Source of the DNA: Leptobrachium leishanense
Taxonomy: Eukaryota > Chordata > Amphibia > Anura > Megophryidae
Assembly: GCA_009667805.1 (NCBI GenBank)
Contig: CM019070.1
Coordinates: forward strand, 57,044,735-57,108,734
Direction of reading: 5' to 3'
DNA length: 64,000 nt
Shown: one piece after another, positions 45,740 through 56,368 of the stretch
How the letters are laid out: each line of letters opens with the position of its first letter
Numbering within the stretch: position 1 is the stretch's first letter
The notes under the pieces: model-generated
The model's input: only the letters and a program-made list of their open reading frames with translations
The model's database searches: none
What the model was told of the DNA's origin: nothing
Translations under genes and position numbers: made by a program

Positions 45740-46655
45740 CAGCGGCGTAGCGTGGGTTGTCAGCGCCAGGGGCAAGGCAAGAATTGCGCCCCCCACCCAA
45801 CCTGTGGATAAGGTAACAAACCCTGATTCCCTTCTACCAGTAGAGTATTGACCCCCGTTACCCCACAAGCACATGTATTGTATATTAACAAAAGACTGAT
45901 ATAATAAAAAATTAAACACACATGCTCCTCACGCTACACCACTGCTACCAGTCACCCTGTCCCAGTATACCCTAGTATAGTTCCACTCTCACACTATACC
46001 CAGTCACTCTCTCCCAGTACCCCCAGTCACTCTCTCCTCACAGTACCCCCACTTTCTCCCAGTACCCCCAGTCATTCTCTCTCTCTCTATCCAAATACCA
46101 CCTGTACCCCCTCAATATGTGTTGGTCACGCTGCTCTGGTGTCACGCAGTGTCTCCTACTTGTGTGGAGTTGCTGGTGGCCTGGAGGGGGCTGTCCAGGG
46201 GGCTTAGTGGAGACCGCATTTTAAATGTGCTGCAGGGCAGGTGCCACCCTCCCTCCTTCCTGTTCAGCGGCTGCAGGGCTGCCAGCAGCGGGGGGGGGGG
46301 GCTGGAACAGGGCTTCAAAGGGGCTGACAAGTGTGGTACAGGATGTTCCGTCAGATAATGCTGCGCTACTTCACGTGACTCCTGTCAGCGTTAAGAAGGA
46401 GTCAGGACAGGACCAGAATTTTCTGTCCTGGTCCTCCCTTCTGTACGCTGAGTGCCAACTCACCGCCGGCGCCGCAAAACTGACGACTGCCCATGCAAGG
46501 GTGTCTCACGGATACCAGTGTCTGTGAGCAGACACCTTGCTGATCCCTGCTGGAAAATATTAGTGGTTCAGATTTCTTTTGAAATTTTGTGCCCCCTAAG
46601 AAAATTGCACCCGGGGTGACTGCTCCCGAGGGCCCCCCCCCACGCTACGCCACTG
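45740..46655. mobile_element. non-autonomous hAT-type element
   Basis: The ends CAGCGGCGTAGCGTGGG and, inverted, CAGTGGCGTAGCGTGGGG are flanked by a perfect 8-bp duplication ATTCTAGG (45732-45739 and 46656-46663). It shares ends and subterminal TCAGCGCC...AAGAATTG sequence with the inner element at 4761, but its internal tandem array is different. No transposase. Confidence 0.92.
45945..46090. repeat. CCCAGTACCCCCAGTCACTCT tandem repeat
   Basis: Five to six degenerate units of about 20-27 bp built on CCCAGTACCCCCAGTCACTC, ending in a short (CT)n run. It occupies the same position in its hAT element as the unrelated minisatellite does in the copy at 4761. Confidence 0.75.
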
Positions 46656-46663
46656 ATTCTAGG

Positions 46664-47490
46664 TGAACCAAATAGGTACAGCCAAGCCGTATCATTATTA
46701 AATGATCCATGTTTGCACACCATAAACAAAGCAAATAACCACAACCAGTCACTTATCTTGCTCTTTATCATGAACCCAATAATAAACATCTAAAATGTGT
46801 AGATGGAGACATCACACTGGATGTGATTGGACAAGTTCAACCAGTTCTTCTAGCATGCTCCCCCTGATGAACATGCCCCATTAGGCTCTGGCAAGTTGAC
46901 CTTATCAGTCTCTAATTAACCATATAATTTCATCAGGCTTCTGCCTTTCAGTGCTACACCACAAAGTATGATGGAGCTGTGCTGTTTAGAACTAGTACAG
47001 GTTGGGCAACCTGACCCCTAACCCAGAATTCTAAACTCCGGAAGACACGGAAGTTGGAATTTTTGGAGCCTTTTGGATTTTAGTAATTCTGGACTAGGGT
47101 CACTCCAGACAGGTCGCTTTTTGCTGAGATGTGCCCCCCCCAAGCACTGCAGCAGAGGACGACACACACTAGGAGCCGCTTGGCAGTCCCATTGTGTGAC
47201 ATGCTTCCCGGAGTCACGCTGACTCTGAGTAACCTATCCATGGAGAAACCCTGCAGAGGAGTGTATTCTCGGGGTCTTGAGCATTCCAGATAAGGGGTGC
47301 TCCTCAACCTATATGATCAATTCATGGCACATTTAAGACTACTGCAAAGTTTAATCGGCATAAAGTGCTCGGACATGCCGCTAAAAACATGAAATCACTT
47401 ATTTTATGTCTTAGAATTTTAGATCAATAAATGTTCTTCCAAGTTTCCGGCCTAGCGTATCTGAATTTTTTTATGGAACAGACCAAAGTT
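46664..47490. other. non-coding DNA
   Basis: No gene. Near 46990-47100, CTAACCCAGAATTCTAAACTCCGG and similar text suggest an old dispersed repeat of unknown family. Confidence 0.35.
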
Positions 47491-47494
47491 CCCT

Positions 47495-47825
47495 CCCCCG
47501 CAACATTGACTCTCCCCATCTCTCCAGTCCTTCAAGAAGTCTCTGAAAACACATTACTTTAGAGAAGCCTCTGGCTCCTTCCATGATCCCTCACGGTACA
47601 TCTCTTGCTCCATCTTCCCAATCAGCACACATGCACCCCACTACTACACATACTCCAGGTACCCTCACCTACTGTGCCACCCCTCTCCTCTTCGATTATA
47701 AGCTCTTGAGCAGGGTCCTCTCTTCTACTGTTCAGTGTGTGACGTGTATGTATATTCGTTTTTCTGTCTCTCCCATTGTACAGCGCTAAGGAATTTGTTG
47801 GCGCTTTATAAATGCTTGTAACTGC
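47495..47825. repeat. dispersed repeat with GCGCTGTACAA signature, inverted
   Basis: The reverse complement of the order at 44085-44545: TTATAAGCTCTTGAGCAGGG, CATTGTACAGCGCTAAGG, GGCGCTTTATAAATGC. Confidence 0.6.
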
Positions 47826-48388
47826 TATGGAAAGGGATTTTAAGCCAACGTCCATGTATAATTGGTATACCCCGCTTTGTTTTTGTACTGCTATTAATAT
47901 ATTCAGAATCATTTAATGACTGATGTTGGGAGCAGAGGAAATTGTATGCATTGTAAATAAAGCATAATTAGTTCTAGTTTGTTTGTTCTAGTGGGGGTGC
48001 CTTGAATATAGCATTCCTTTCTTCGCGAAAGGCCTCAAAATGTCCTTTTTGTTGGTACAACTTGGAAAATGCCACAAAACGCTCACATTTGCTATGAAAT
48101 GACCTACATAGCATTTGCCTAACATTTCACTTTGAGCCCTTGAGATCTTCATAATTAAATATGGCACCAAAATGCAATTTTCTTTCCTGTTCCACCATCT
48201 AGTGGCTAAAGCTGAAAATGTCCAGAAGTGAGAGAAATTAGCAAATAAAAAGTTGTTTTAATGCTTTTGTATTTTTTAACCTTTATTGCTTTAGAAAAAG
48301 TGGCCTAAAAATAATGGGATATTAAAGTATTATTAATTAAGTGGACATTAAGAATTTCTGGAGCTAAACAGCATTCTTCCCCAGTCTA
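47826..48388. other. non-coding DNA
   Basis: AT-rich; nothing recognised. Confidence 0.4.
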
Positions 48389-48389
48389 A

Positions 48390-48527
48390 AGTCCCTTAAG
48401 AGCACCTCTCCAGTAAGTGTCCTTGGGCAAGACACCTAACGGTACATACTCGCCACCCAGGACATACTTGAAAACAAGAGAAATCTCAATGTATCCTTCC
48501 TCGTAAAATACTTTCTCAAAAAAAAAT
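48390..48527 (+). repeat. tRNA-derived SINE, 3' part
   Basis: Starts within the body (AGAGCACCTCTCCAGTAAGTG), continues CCTTGGGCAAGACACC and the ACATACTTGAAAACAAGAGA tail to an A-rich end. The promoter half is missing. Confidence 0.8.
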
Positions 48528-48579
48528 ATCCCTCGATACAGAATGCACCTGTAAACATGTAACATAGTGAATATATTTC

Positions 48580-48765
48580 CTACATATTTATTTTCTGTGT
48601 TAATCTGTATATTTGTGTTTTATTTTTAATATCTTGCATTTTTTTTAACTTGGTATTTCTGTACCTACTGTAACAATTCGATGTTCTTGAACCCAGGACA
48701 TACTTGAAAACGAGAGAAGTCTCAATGTATCCTTCCTGGTAAAATATTTTATAAATAAGTAAAAT
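48580..48765 (+). repeat. LINE/SINE 3' tail copy
   Basis: Plus-strand version of the sequence at 11953-12135: TTTATTTTCTGTGTTAATCTG, TTAATATCTTGCATT, then the tail shared with the SINE. Confidence 0.7.
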
Positions 48766-48914
48766 TAGAGACTCAACTATAGCGAACAGTGGTCTTGGTT
48801 TTAGCTTATCTGTCTGCATATGGTACTGAGATTTTAATTCTTACAGCACCACATACAAATGCTAGAACCTCAGTTGCTAGTCCAAGTTGAGCCATGACAC
48901 GTTATTCAATAGAA

Positions 48915-49098
48915 CAGTGGTTCCCAACTTCGGTCCTCAAGTATCCCTAACAGGGAAGATATTAAGGATTACCTTGGAGAAACACAGACTGAATCCTGCA
49001 ATCACTGAGCAGCAAATCATATCACTTGTGCTGTACTTCAGATATCTGGAAAATCTGACCGGTTAGGGGTACAGGAGGACCGCGGGTGGAAACCACTG
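48915..49098. mobile_element. 184-bp hAT-type MITE
   Basis: CAGTGGTTCCCAAC at the left and GGTGGAAACCACTG at the right, flanked by a perfect 8-bp duplication CAATAGAA (48907-48914 and 49099-49106). Internal CTGAATCCTGCAATCACTGA is shared with the 182-bp copy at 53700. Confidence 0.9.
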
Positions 49099-49379
49099 CA
49101 ATAGAAGATGAAAGAACCCAACACTCCAAACTGTAAAAAGGCTTGTTTAATGGGCGAGCAGCTGTAACGGCTTTTCTCAAGCCTGAAACATTGCTGCTAG
49201 ACCAATAAATTTAACCTTTAACACACTGGAGTGCTGGGTTCCTTCATCTTTTATTTAATTTTATGTGAAGTTTTGTTTGGCTGCCCCATGGTGACCCTGA
49301 ATTGGTTAAACCTGTGAATGCATATTCATTAAAATGTTTATGACACATGCTGTTACATACATGGCTGACAACTTACTAG

Positions 49380-49970
49380 GAACGTGCATGGCTGAAAAAT
49401 TTGTTTCGTTTAGATTCGCTTCATTACGTTTTTAAATAATTTTGTTTTCGGAATCTCGTAACTAATTTCGTTTACATCTGAAATTTCGAATCGATTCGAA
49501 TTTCATATATCAATTCGATAGTTGATATCAATTTGAATTTTGGATCACTAGATAAAACCCCAATTAATCAAATTTTGCTGTTAAAAGAAAAGCTAGGGTT
49601 GAATTTTAAGCTGTGTCACAGATTTAGTATTTGAGTCAAATTAAACAGTGAAACAAAATTAATTTTGTTTCATAAAGTCCTTTGCTGACTATTACTTGTA
49701 TTGTAAGTTAAGATCAATTTGATAGTTCATTTCAAATTCAATAGTTGATATCAATTTGATAGTTCATTTCAAATTCAAGTTGATATCAGTTATTCAAATT
49801 ATTCTTATTTGATGATGACACAGTGTAAAATGAAATAAATTCGTTATATACTGTTTCATTTCGAATTCATATCGTATCGATTCGTTAATCGGAAGTACTT
49901 CCGAATAAGAATTTTCAAATTTTGTGACAAAATTCTGAATTTTTCCGAAACAAATGCACATCTCTGTCAC
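49380..49970. repeat. TTCG-rich foldback element
   Basis: The left GTGCATGGCTGAAAAATTTG and the inverted right GTGCATTTGTTTCGGAAAAA frame AT-rich sequence full of TTCGAAT, ATCAATTTGAT and TCGATTCG palindromes. The ends are approximate. Confidence 0.5.
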
Positions 49971-50011
49971 GTTCGCAATGGCGCTCACCCCAGATCAGCA
50001 TGGTTTGGATC

Positions 50012-50215
50012 CTTTTTTTTTGAGAAAGGATTTTACCAGTTAGGATACATTGAGATTTCTCTTGTTTTCAAGTATGTCCTGGGTGGCAAGTATGTACCGT
50101 TCAGTGTCTTGCCTAAGGACACTTACTGGAGAGGTGCTCGTTGGGATCGAACCCATGTCTCCACAGGCTCTCTCCATGCAGAGCAGTGATGTTACCTCTA
50201 CTCCACCCAGCCGGT
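50012..50215 (-). repeat. tRNA-derived SINE, full-length
   Basis: Minus-strand copy with poly(A) (T run at 50012-50020), the GTGTCTTGCCTAAGGACAC body, the GATCGAACCC B box and the GTTACCTCTACTCCACCC A box region. Confidence 0.85.
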
Positions 50216-50221
50216 TTGAAT

Positions 50222-50470
50222 GAATTCAGCAACCTGCAGGGCAGGGCAGACCCACAATCAGTGACCATGCAGTGTGATCTGTACTTAGTACCAGACAGGT
50301 GACATGAGATGTTGACGGATTCAGCAACCTGTGGGGCAGACCCACAATCAGAGACCATGCAGTATGATCTGTACAGAGGCTCAGTACCAGACAGGTAACA
50401 GGAGGGGGGGGGGGTCGATGGATTCAGCAACCTGCAGGGCAGACCCACAGAGACCATGCGGGTAAGATCT
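50222..50470. repeat. three-copy tandem repeat, ~70-100 bp unit
   Basis: Each copy starts GATTCAGCAACCTGC(A)GGGC, passes AGACCCACAATCAG and ACCATGCAGT, and ends in GTACCAGACAGGT. The copies start near 50222, 50319 and 50422. A G11-type run separates the second and third. Confidence 0.8.
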
Positions 50471-50646
50471 GAACATACACTCTGTATACACAGAGTTCAA
50501 CATACACACATACACTATATTGCCAAAAGTATTCACTCACCCATCCAAATAATCAGAATCAGGTGTTCCAATCACTTCCATGGCCACAGGTGTATAAAAT
50601 CAAGCACCTAGGCATACAGACTATTTTTACAAACATTTGTGAAAGA

Positions 50647-51680
50647 ATGGGTCACTCTCAGGAGCTCAGTGAATTCCAGCGTGGAACTGTGATAGGGTGC
50701 CACCTGTGCAACAAATCCAGTCGTGAAATTTCCTCGCTCCTAAATATTCCACAGTCAACTGTCAGCTGTATTATAAGAATGTGGAAGTGTTTGGGAATGA
50801 CAGCAACTCAGTCACGAAGTGGTAGGCCACATAAACTGACGGAGCGAGGTCAGCAGACGCTGAGCCGCATCGAGCGAAGAGGTCGCCAACTTTCTGCAGA
50901 GTCAATCACTACAGACCTCCAAACTTCATGTGTTAGCGCAAAAACAGTGCGCAGAGAGCTTCATGGAATGGGTTTCCATGGCCGAGCAGCTGCATCCAAG
51001 CCATACATCACCAAGTGCAATGCAAAGCGTCAGATGCAGTGGTGTAAAGCACGCCGCCACTGGACTCTAGAGCAGTGGAGACATGTTCTCTGGAGTGATG
51101 AATCACGCTTCTCCATCTGGCAATCTGAAGGACGAGTCTGGGTTTGGCGGTTGCCAGGAGAACGGTACTTGTCTGACTACATTGTGCCAATTGTAACGTT
51201 TGGTGGAGGGGGGATTATGGTGTGGGGTTGTTTATCAGGAGCTGGGCTTGGCCCTTTAGTTCCAGTGAAAGGAACTCTGAATGCTTCAGCATACCAAGAC
51301 ATTTTGGACAATTCCATGCTCCCAACTTTGTGGGAACAGTTTGGAGCTGGCCCTTCCTCTTCCAACATGACTGTGCACCAGTCCACAAAGCAAGGTCCAT
51401 AAAGACATGGATGACAGAGTCTGGTGTGGATGAACTTGACTGGCGTGCACAGAGTCCTGACCTCAACCCGATAGTCTCTGCTCTAATTCATCCCAAAGGT
51501 GTTCTGAGAGCCAGGCCTTCTCGTCCAACATCAGTGCGTGACCTCACAAATGCGCTTCTGGAAGAATGGTCAAAAATTCCCATAAACACACTCCTAAACC
51601 TTGTGGACAGCCTTCCCAGAAGAGTTGAAGCTGTTATAGCTGTAAAGGGTGGACCGACGTCATATTGGACCATATGGATT
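50647..51680 (+). pseudogene. Tc1 transposase with frameshift and micro-inversion
   Basis: The start at 50647 gives [20 protein letters not shown], then a helix-turn-helix ([20 protein letters not shown]), [11 protein letters not shown] and VLWSDES (first catalytic Asp). It continues [15 protein letters not shown] to about 51350, where a one-base loss shifts the frame. The next frame carries [10 protein letters not shown] (second Asp) and QSPDLNPI, where the expected Glu-His-Leu-Trp is replaced by VSALIHPK. That replacement is explained by a 31-bp inversion (51474-51504). After it comes ARPSRPTSVRDLTNALLEEW and the C-terminus with KGGPTSY. About 340 codons, normal for Tc1; non-functional. Confidence 0.92.
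51474..51504. other. 31-bp micro-inversion in transposase
   Basis: Read on the opposite strand, these 31 bases restore the family's Ile-Glu-His-Leu-Trp-Asp-Glu-Leu-Glu order exactly in frame with both flanks. Read as given they encode VSALIHPKGVL. The inversion removes the third catalytic residue without changing length. Confidence 0.9.
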
Positions 51681-51754
51681 AGGAATGGGATGTCACTTAA
51701 TTTCATATGCGAGTCAAGGCAGGTGAGCGAATACTTTTGGCAATATAGTGTATA

Positions 51755-52600
51755 TGGGATTAGAGTAAGAATCGTAAAGCAGGCAGTCCGGGTCAATCAC
51801 AAGCAGGGTCCTTGAAGGAAAAGGAATCCTCAGACCACCATCTGCTAACCTATAAGAAGGACCCTATAAGTAGTTAAATAACACCCCAGGAATTATAATA
51901 TTAATAGATAAATTAAGGTTTAAAATATAAGAAATAGTTTTAAGATAAATTGATAATCAGCAGTATTATAGGACTAAGGTTCACTTCTCAAGATGTTTGC
52001 AAATGTCTTTAGAATGACAAGGATACTGATGTTTGCAAATGTTTTTAGAATGGCAAGGATGCTGATGTTTGCAAGTTTCTCTCAAGTGATAAAAAAGTGC
52101 TGATGTCTTAAAAAAGTACTGATGTCTTAAGAAATGCTGATATCTCAAGAAATCACATGCCGAGGCCACGGGACTGTCTAGAAATGTGTCACCAGACCTG
52201 TATTGAAACTGGCCAATGAACTATGTTATGTTTTGAAATGTTAACTAATGAAATAAAAAGACAACGCCTTGACATAGGTATAAATATGTGTCAAGAACCG
52301 TTGGAAGGCAGAGAGAAATTGCCAGACAAAATTACATGCCTCGTGTGTCCTTTTTGAAAGGATTTTCTCTCTCCCTGCGCAGGAGGAGAGTTAACTCAAG
52401 GTGTGCCTAAGACAGGGTCTTAGGGGTTAAGGACGGACAATTGGAGACCATTATTCTCTTCAGTCCTCATACAGTCAGAATTGGCAACAAGGCAGAAAGA
52501 CTGAGAAAGTAAACGGAGATCAGCTGGCGATGCAGGAATAACTCCTCGTCAGGGCGACGAGCAGATCCTCACACCCTGCATTTAAGGCCGGCGGCTCCGC
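51755..52600 (+). other. possible solo LTR or unassigned repeat
   Basis: Two to three enhancer-like repeats (GATGTTTGCAAATG...AGAATGGCAAGGAT, about 51990-52080) precede CCAAT (52213), AATAAA (52252-52257) and TATAAATA (52279-52286), a promoter-like arrangement. No paired copy, TG...CA ends or coding remnants were found. Confidence 0.25.
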
Positions 52601-52731
52601 GTCACCACGCCAAGCCCCGTCTCCTCAGACACTGATCTGCCAGCTCTAACTCCTGGCACCCGGCCAGCCACCGATGCCGCCGGGTGCCCTGACCCCCCAG
52701 GAAGTGTCGCGGGGGCCGAAGACGTCACAAT

Positions 52732-52938
52732 CATACCGGCTGGGTAGAGCAGAGGTAACATCACTGCTCTGCGTGGAGAGAGCCTGTGGAGACATGGGTT
52801 CAATCCCGACGAGCACCTCTCCAGTAAGTGTCCTTGGGCAAGACACCTAACGGTACATACTCGCCACCCAGGACATACTTGAAAACAAGAGAAATCTCAA
52901 TGTATCTCTTCCTAGTAAAAATAATTTCGCAAAAAAAC
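52732..52938 (+). repeat. tRNA-derived SINE, full-length
   Basis: Complete copy: GGGTAGAGCAGAGGTAACAT head, GGGTTCAATCCC B box, GTGTCCTTGGGCAAGACACC body, shared tail and A-rich end. Confidence 0.85.
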
Positions 52939-52939
52939 T

Positions 52940-53640
52940 TACTGTACATTTATTTATCCCGCTACATTGTATAGGAATCACAAGTGTACTGGAACCAGCG
53001 AATAATGAGCAATTCCTATTTGCCATTATTCCGGTAGGAGTAATAAAATTAAATGTACCGACTCAAAAAGAATGGTGGTATGTGAATTTGCAATTGTACC
53101 AGAGCTTCCATGCCGGAAATGGCCAGTTAACTAAACTCAAAACCTCTGTGGTCTTGTTTAGTGTAGACATGGGGATTCAGACCGCAGATAACAATTTTTT
53201 GTTATTTTTCTGAGGCTGGGGACTGGTACTGTATATTGTTGTCAGGAATGCTGGGAGTACAGTATGGCACTGATTTTGTGTGTGATTGTTATAAGGATCT
53301 ACATATTTCAAGGCAATGTTGGAAAACAGACAATCAGTATGTACACACTTTTATATTCCAGAATACCTTTGAGAATCTGACAATCTCTAAAAACCATATT
53401 TGCCAAACGCACACACGCACACGTTTAAACAATGACAAAAGTAACCTTCCGAATACTAAAATATGAGACAATTGTCTACATCAGTAAATCAGGACCAGTG
53501 GTGTTGCATGATATAGGAAATGTAATGTCCCTGGGTCAAAGTGACAGGTTTGTGGGCGGACTTAAATTCAGTTTTAAGGCCCATTTTCACAAAAACTAAC
53601 CAATTGAGAAGAAAAAAAAAACTAGCACCACAGAGTCAGA
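52940..53640. other. non-coding DNA
   Basis: No gene or element recognised. Confidence 0.4.
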
Positions 53641-53641
53641 C

Positions 53642-54007
53642 AGGTCTAGTCACTAAAAGGTGAAACTCTGGAGAATTGGCAGAAGAGAACAATCTAGACC
53701 AGTGTTTCTCTAACCTGTCCTCGGGACCCTAAACTAGGCTAGATTTTGCTGATCACCTTGGGGAAATGCAGACTGAATCCTGCAATCACTGAGCAGCAAA
53801 TTATATCCCCTGTGCTGTGCTTCAGATATCTGGCAAACCTGGCGAGGCGGAGGGTCCTGAGGACAGGTTTGGGAAACACTGCTCTAGACCAAATAACCGA
53901 TTTGGAAAGTGAGATAAATGGGATAATTTTTCTGATTTGGTTATTTTGACCTAGAATTTTCACTTCTCCAGTCATTGTCTGGAGTTTCACCTTTAGTGAA
54001 TAGACCT
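53642..54007. mobile_element. MITE with GTGAATAGACCT ends, interrupted
   Basis: Left AGGTCTAGTCACTAAAAGG and inverted right AGGTCTATTCACTAAAGG, followed on both sides by TGAAACTC. It is split by the small hAT MITE at 53700. A relative lies at 43757-43932. Confidence 0.7.
53700..53881. mobile_element. 182-bp hAT-type MITE, nested
   Basis: CAGTGTTTCTCTAACC to GGGAAACACTG, with near-perfect 8-bp duplications ATCTAGAC (53692-53699) and CTCTAGAC (53882-53889). Same family as 48915-49098. Confidence 0.85.
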
Positions 54008-54104
54008 GATATTATAATGGTTATAATGCAAAGGCTAAGTGGAAGAAATTGACTTGGTGCCCGTGTCCCTTTAACCCTTTCAACTTCCAAGAGGTTTTCC
54101 GTAA

Positions 54105-54260
54105 AACCACTGGCTATTATTATTATATTTATAAAGCGCCAGCATATTCCGCAGCGCTGTACAATGGGCACAATACATACAGGGTTACAATACATTGAAA
54201 AACATTTTGATAAACCAGTACAGGGGGAAACTAGGGCCCTATTCCCATGGGAATTTACAA
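54105..54260. repeat. dispersed repeat with GCGCTGTACAA signature, partial
   Basis: TTTATAAAGCGCCAGCATATTCCG and CAGCGCTGTACAATGGG open the repeat; GGAATTTACAATCTAGAAGG closes it. Confidence 0.6.
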
Positions 54261-54289
54261 TCTAGAAGGATTGGTTAGTGGAAACAGGA

Positions 54290-54515
54290 GGAGAGGACTG
54301 CAAGGTGAGCGTGATGGACTGCAAGGTGAGAGTGATGGCTGCAAGGTGGGAATGATGGACTGCAAGGTGAGAGTGATGGACTGCAAGGTGAGAGTGATGG
54401 ACTGCAAGGCGAGAGTGATGGACTGCAAGGCGAGAGTGATGGACTGCAAGGCGAGAGTGATGGACTGCAAGGCGAGAGTGATGGACTGCAAGGCGAGAGT
54501 GATGGACTGGTTGCA
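54290..54515. repeat. 21-bp minisatellite
   Basis: About ten copies of a 21-bp unit, core GTGATGGACTGCAAGG(C/T)GAGA. The left copies are GGTGAGAG and the right copies GGCGAGAG, so variants are grouped. The unit is a multiple of three, so both strands hold repetitive ORFs that are not genes. Confidence 0.92.
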
Positions 54516-54930
54516 TTAGTGAGTCGGGTGGTAGGCTTTCCTAAATAGGAATGTCTTTAGGAGAAAGTCTGAAAGCACGAGGGAGAGCGTTCCAGATGGC
54601 AGGCCACACGTTAGAAATCCTGCAGTCTATCATGGGAAGAGGTGATGCAGGGGGAAGGTAGGCACAGGAAATAAGATTGAAAAAGTATGACACAAATCCT
54701 TTAACCCTTTCACGCCGTGGGGCGTGCTATGTCGTCCCCGTGGGGGAGGGTGGGACTGAATGCCGAGGGACAACACTGTTGTCCATGACCAGCCCCTCGT
54801 CCCCCATCCCTGGCATCATTGCTGGCTGCGGGGTGGACGAGCTAAGGTCGTCCTCTGGCAGCCAATGACACGTCGGCTGTGGAGGCAGGCCTCAGGAGGG
54901 GTCAGAGAGCCACAGAGCTCGTTTACTCCT
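54516..54930. other. non-coding DNA
   Basis: Contains TTAACCCTTTCACGCCGTGG near 54702, resembling the end of a TTAA-type MITE, but no partner end was found. Confidence 0.35.
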
Positions 54931-54932
54931 TA

Positions 54933-54959
54933 AACACACACACACACACACACACACAT
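54933..54959. repeat. (AC)n microsatellite
   Basis: Thirteen or so uninterrupted AC units followed by a C-rich run. Confidence 0.95.
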
Positions 54960-55236
54960 CTACCCCCCCCCGTCCCCTTCCTTCATAAGCATGACATTAT
55001 ATTTAGACTGAATGCACTGTATATTAAAAGGCAGATGACCCCCTCATGCTGGTCAATCCAGGTATAGCTCTGAAAATACCACAAATCTCAGTATGGAGAC
55101 TTTTAAATGCTAGTTTCATTTACTTATATATATTATACTGTATTTATTTATTTTAAATAATCAGCTGATGTACTTTACGTCATTATTTTGGGGTCTAGCA
55201 CAGACAAATACTGATTTTTAACCGTTCATCCGCTTA

Positions 55237-55502
55237 GGCTCGTGTCAGACGAGCGTACCTAGTGCGGCCTTAAGGCCGCACTCACCGGCGGCCATCGCAG
55301 CTGCGTGATGCAGCGACAGGCACCGGTCACACGCTTGTGCACGCGAACTGCGCATGCAGCAAGCGTCCGTATAGGGAACAAATCCATTGGGAGGATCACT
55401 AGTTGCACAGCTGAGGGCAGTCAGCGGCAGCGGAGTGTGGAAGGAACGTCCGCTCTCACTGATGTTCCTTCCGCTCTACAGTGCGCTCGTCTGACACGAG
55501 CC
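55237..55502. mobile_element. Harbinger-like MITE
   Basis: 266 bp; the ends GGCTCGTGTCAGACGAGCG are inverted at the right (GCGCTCGTCTGACACGAGCC) and flanked by TTA on both sides (55234-55236 and 55503-55505), the three-base duplication typical of PIF/Harbinger. No coding capacity. Confidence 0.85.
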
Positions 55503-55505
55503 TTA

Positions 55506-56368
55506 GAGTCGCGTGTCCTTCTGCTTCTGGAATGAGGGTGCTACCTGACAAGAAGATTAAAACAATTCTGGAGCCCATCTGCAAATGACATTATTATAAG
55601 CTAAACAGTTGGTGGGGAGTCATAGGATCAAGTTATGCTGTACTATACATTTGAAAACCAATTTTGCCATCTCCTTGGGGGTTGTGTGGCAGACCCAATA
55701 CCTAAATTAATTGGATAATATACACAGAATTTTCACACTAGGCTCCCATGGGCTACTTTACAGGAGACACGTTGTTTAAAGTTAGAAAGTTAGTGCTGTG
55801 TTATTTCACAGATGATGTCACTAAAGCATTAAGTCAATATTTGATGCTGTGTCAATGCCATTGTAGGCACAAAGCATATGTCAACAGAAAAAAATATACA
55901 TATTGTCACAAAACTCCAATAAATTTCCATAAAGCTACAATATTTTATATCACCATCCACAGCCATCATTCACAGCCAATCCAGCTCCTGCATTTTCCAC
56001 CCGGCAACCAGCCAGCAAGTATTCAATGTATCCTCCTATCAACAGGTCATCCACCATGTTGCTCCATATTACCTCTGTTCTAATGCTACGGTTTTATTTT
56101 ACATTTGCATTTATTAATTCATGACTGATCTGGTCTTTTCTTTCCCCCTTTTTTTGTTAAACGCTCACTTTCAAATTGCATCTTCCTCCGCTCCATGTTG
56201 TACTGCCTTGCTTTCAAAGCCCACACTCCTTAATCTGTCTCTTTGCCCATACAGCACAGCACACCATCCACAGCCATCATAGCTCCTGCATTTTCCACTG
56301 TCCCATCTGCTTACACAAACCTTCCTCCCACCCAGTCCATGCACTTCTTTTACAGCTCTCCACAGGGC
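55506..56368. other. non-coding DNA
   Basis: No gene. ACAGCCATCAT occurs near 55960 and again near 56270, and ATCCAGCTCCTGCATTTTCCAC near 55980 is echoed near 56285, hinting at a duplicated segment of about 300 bp. Confidence 0.4.

Larger units (their letters stand above)
50513..51750 (+). mobile_element. Tc1-like DNA transposon, short-ended
   Basis: 1238 bp; the ends CACTATATTGCCAAAAGTAT are inverted exactly at the right (ATACTTTTGGCAATATAGTG) and flanked by TA (50511-50512 and 51751-51752). A different Tc1 family from the other three, with much shorter inverted repeats. Confidence 0.92.

Noticed and set aside
54255..54519. Repetitive 78-90 codon ORFs on both strands
   Set aside because: Translations of the 21-bp minisatellite.
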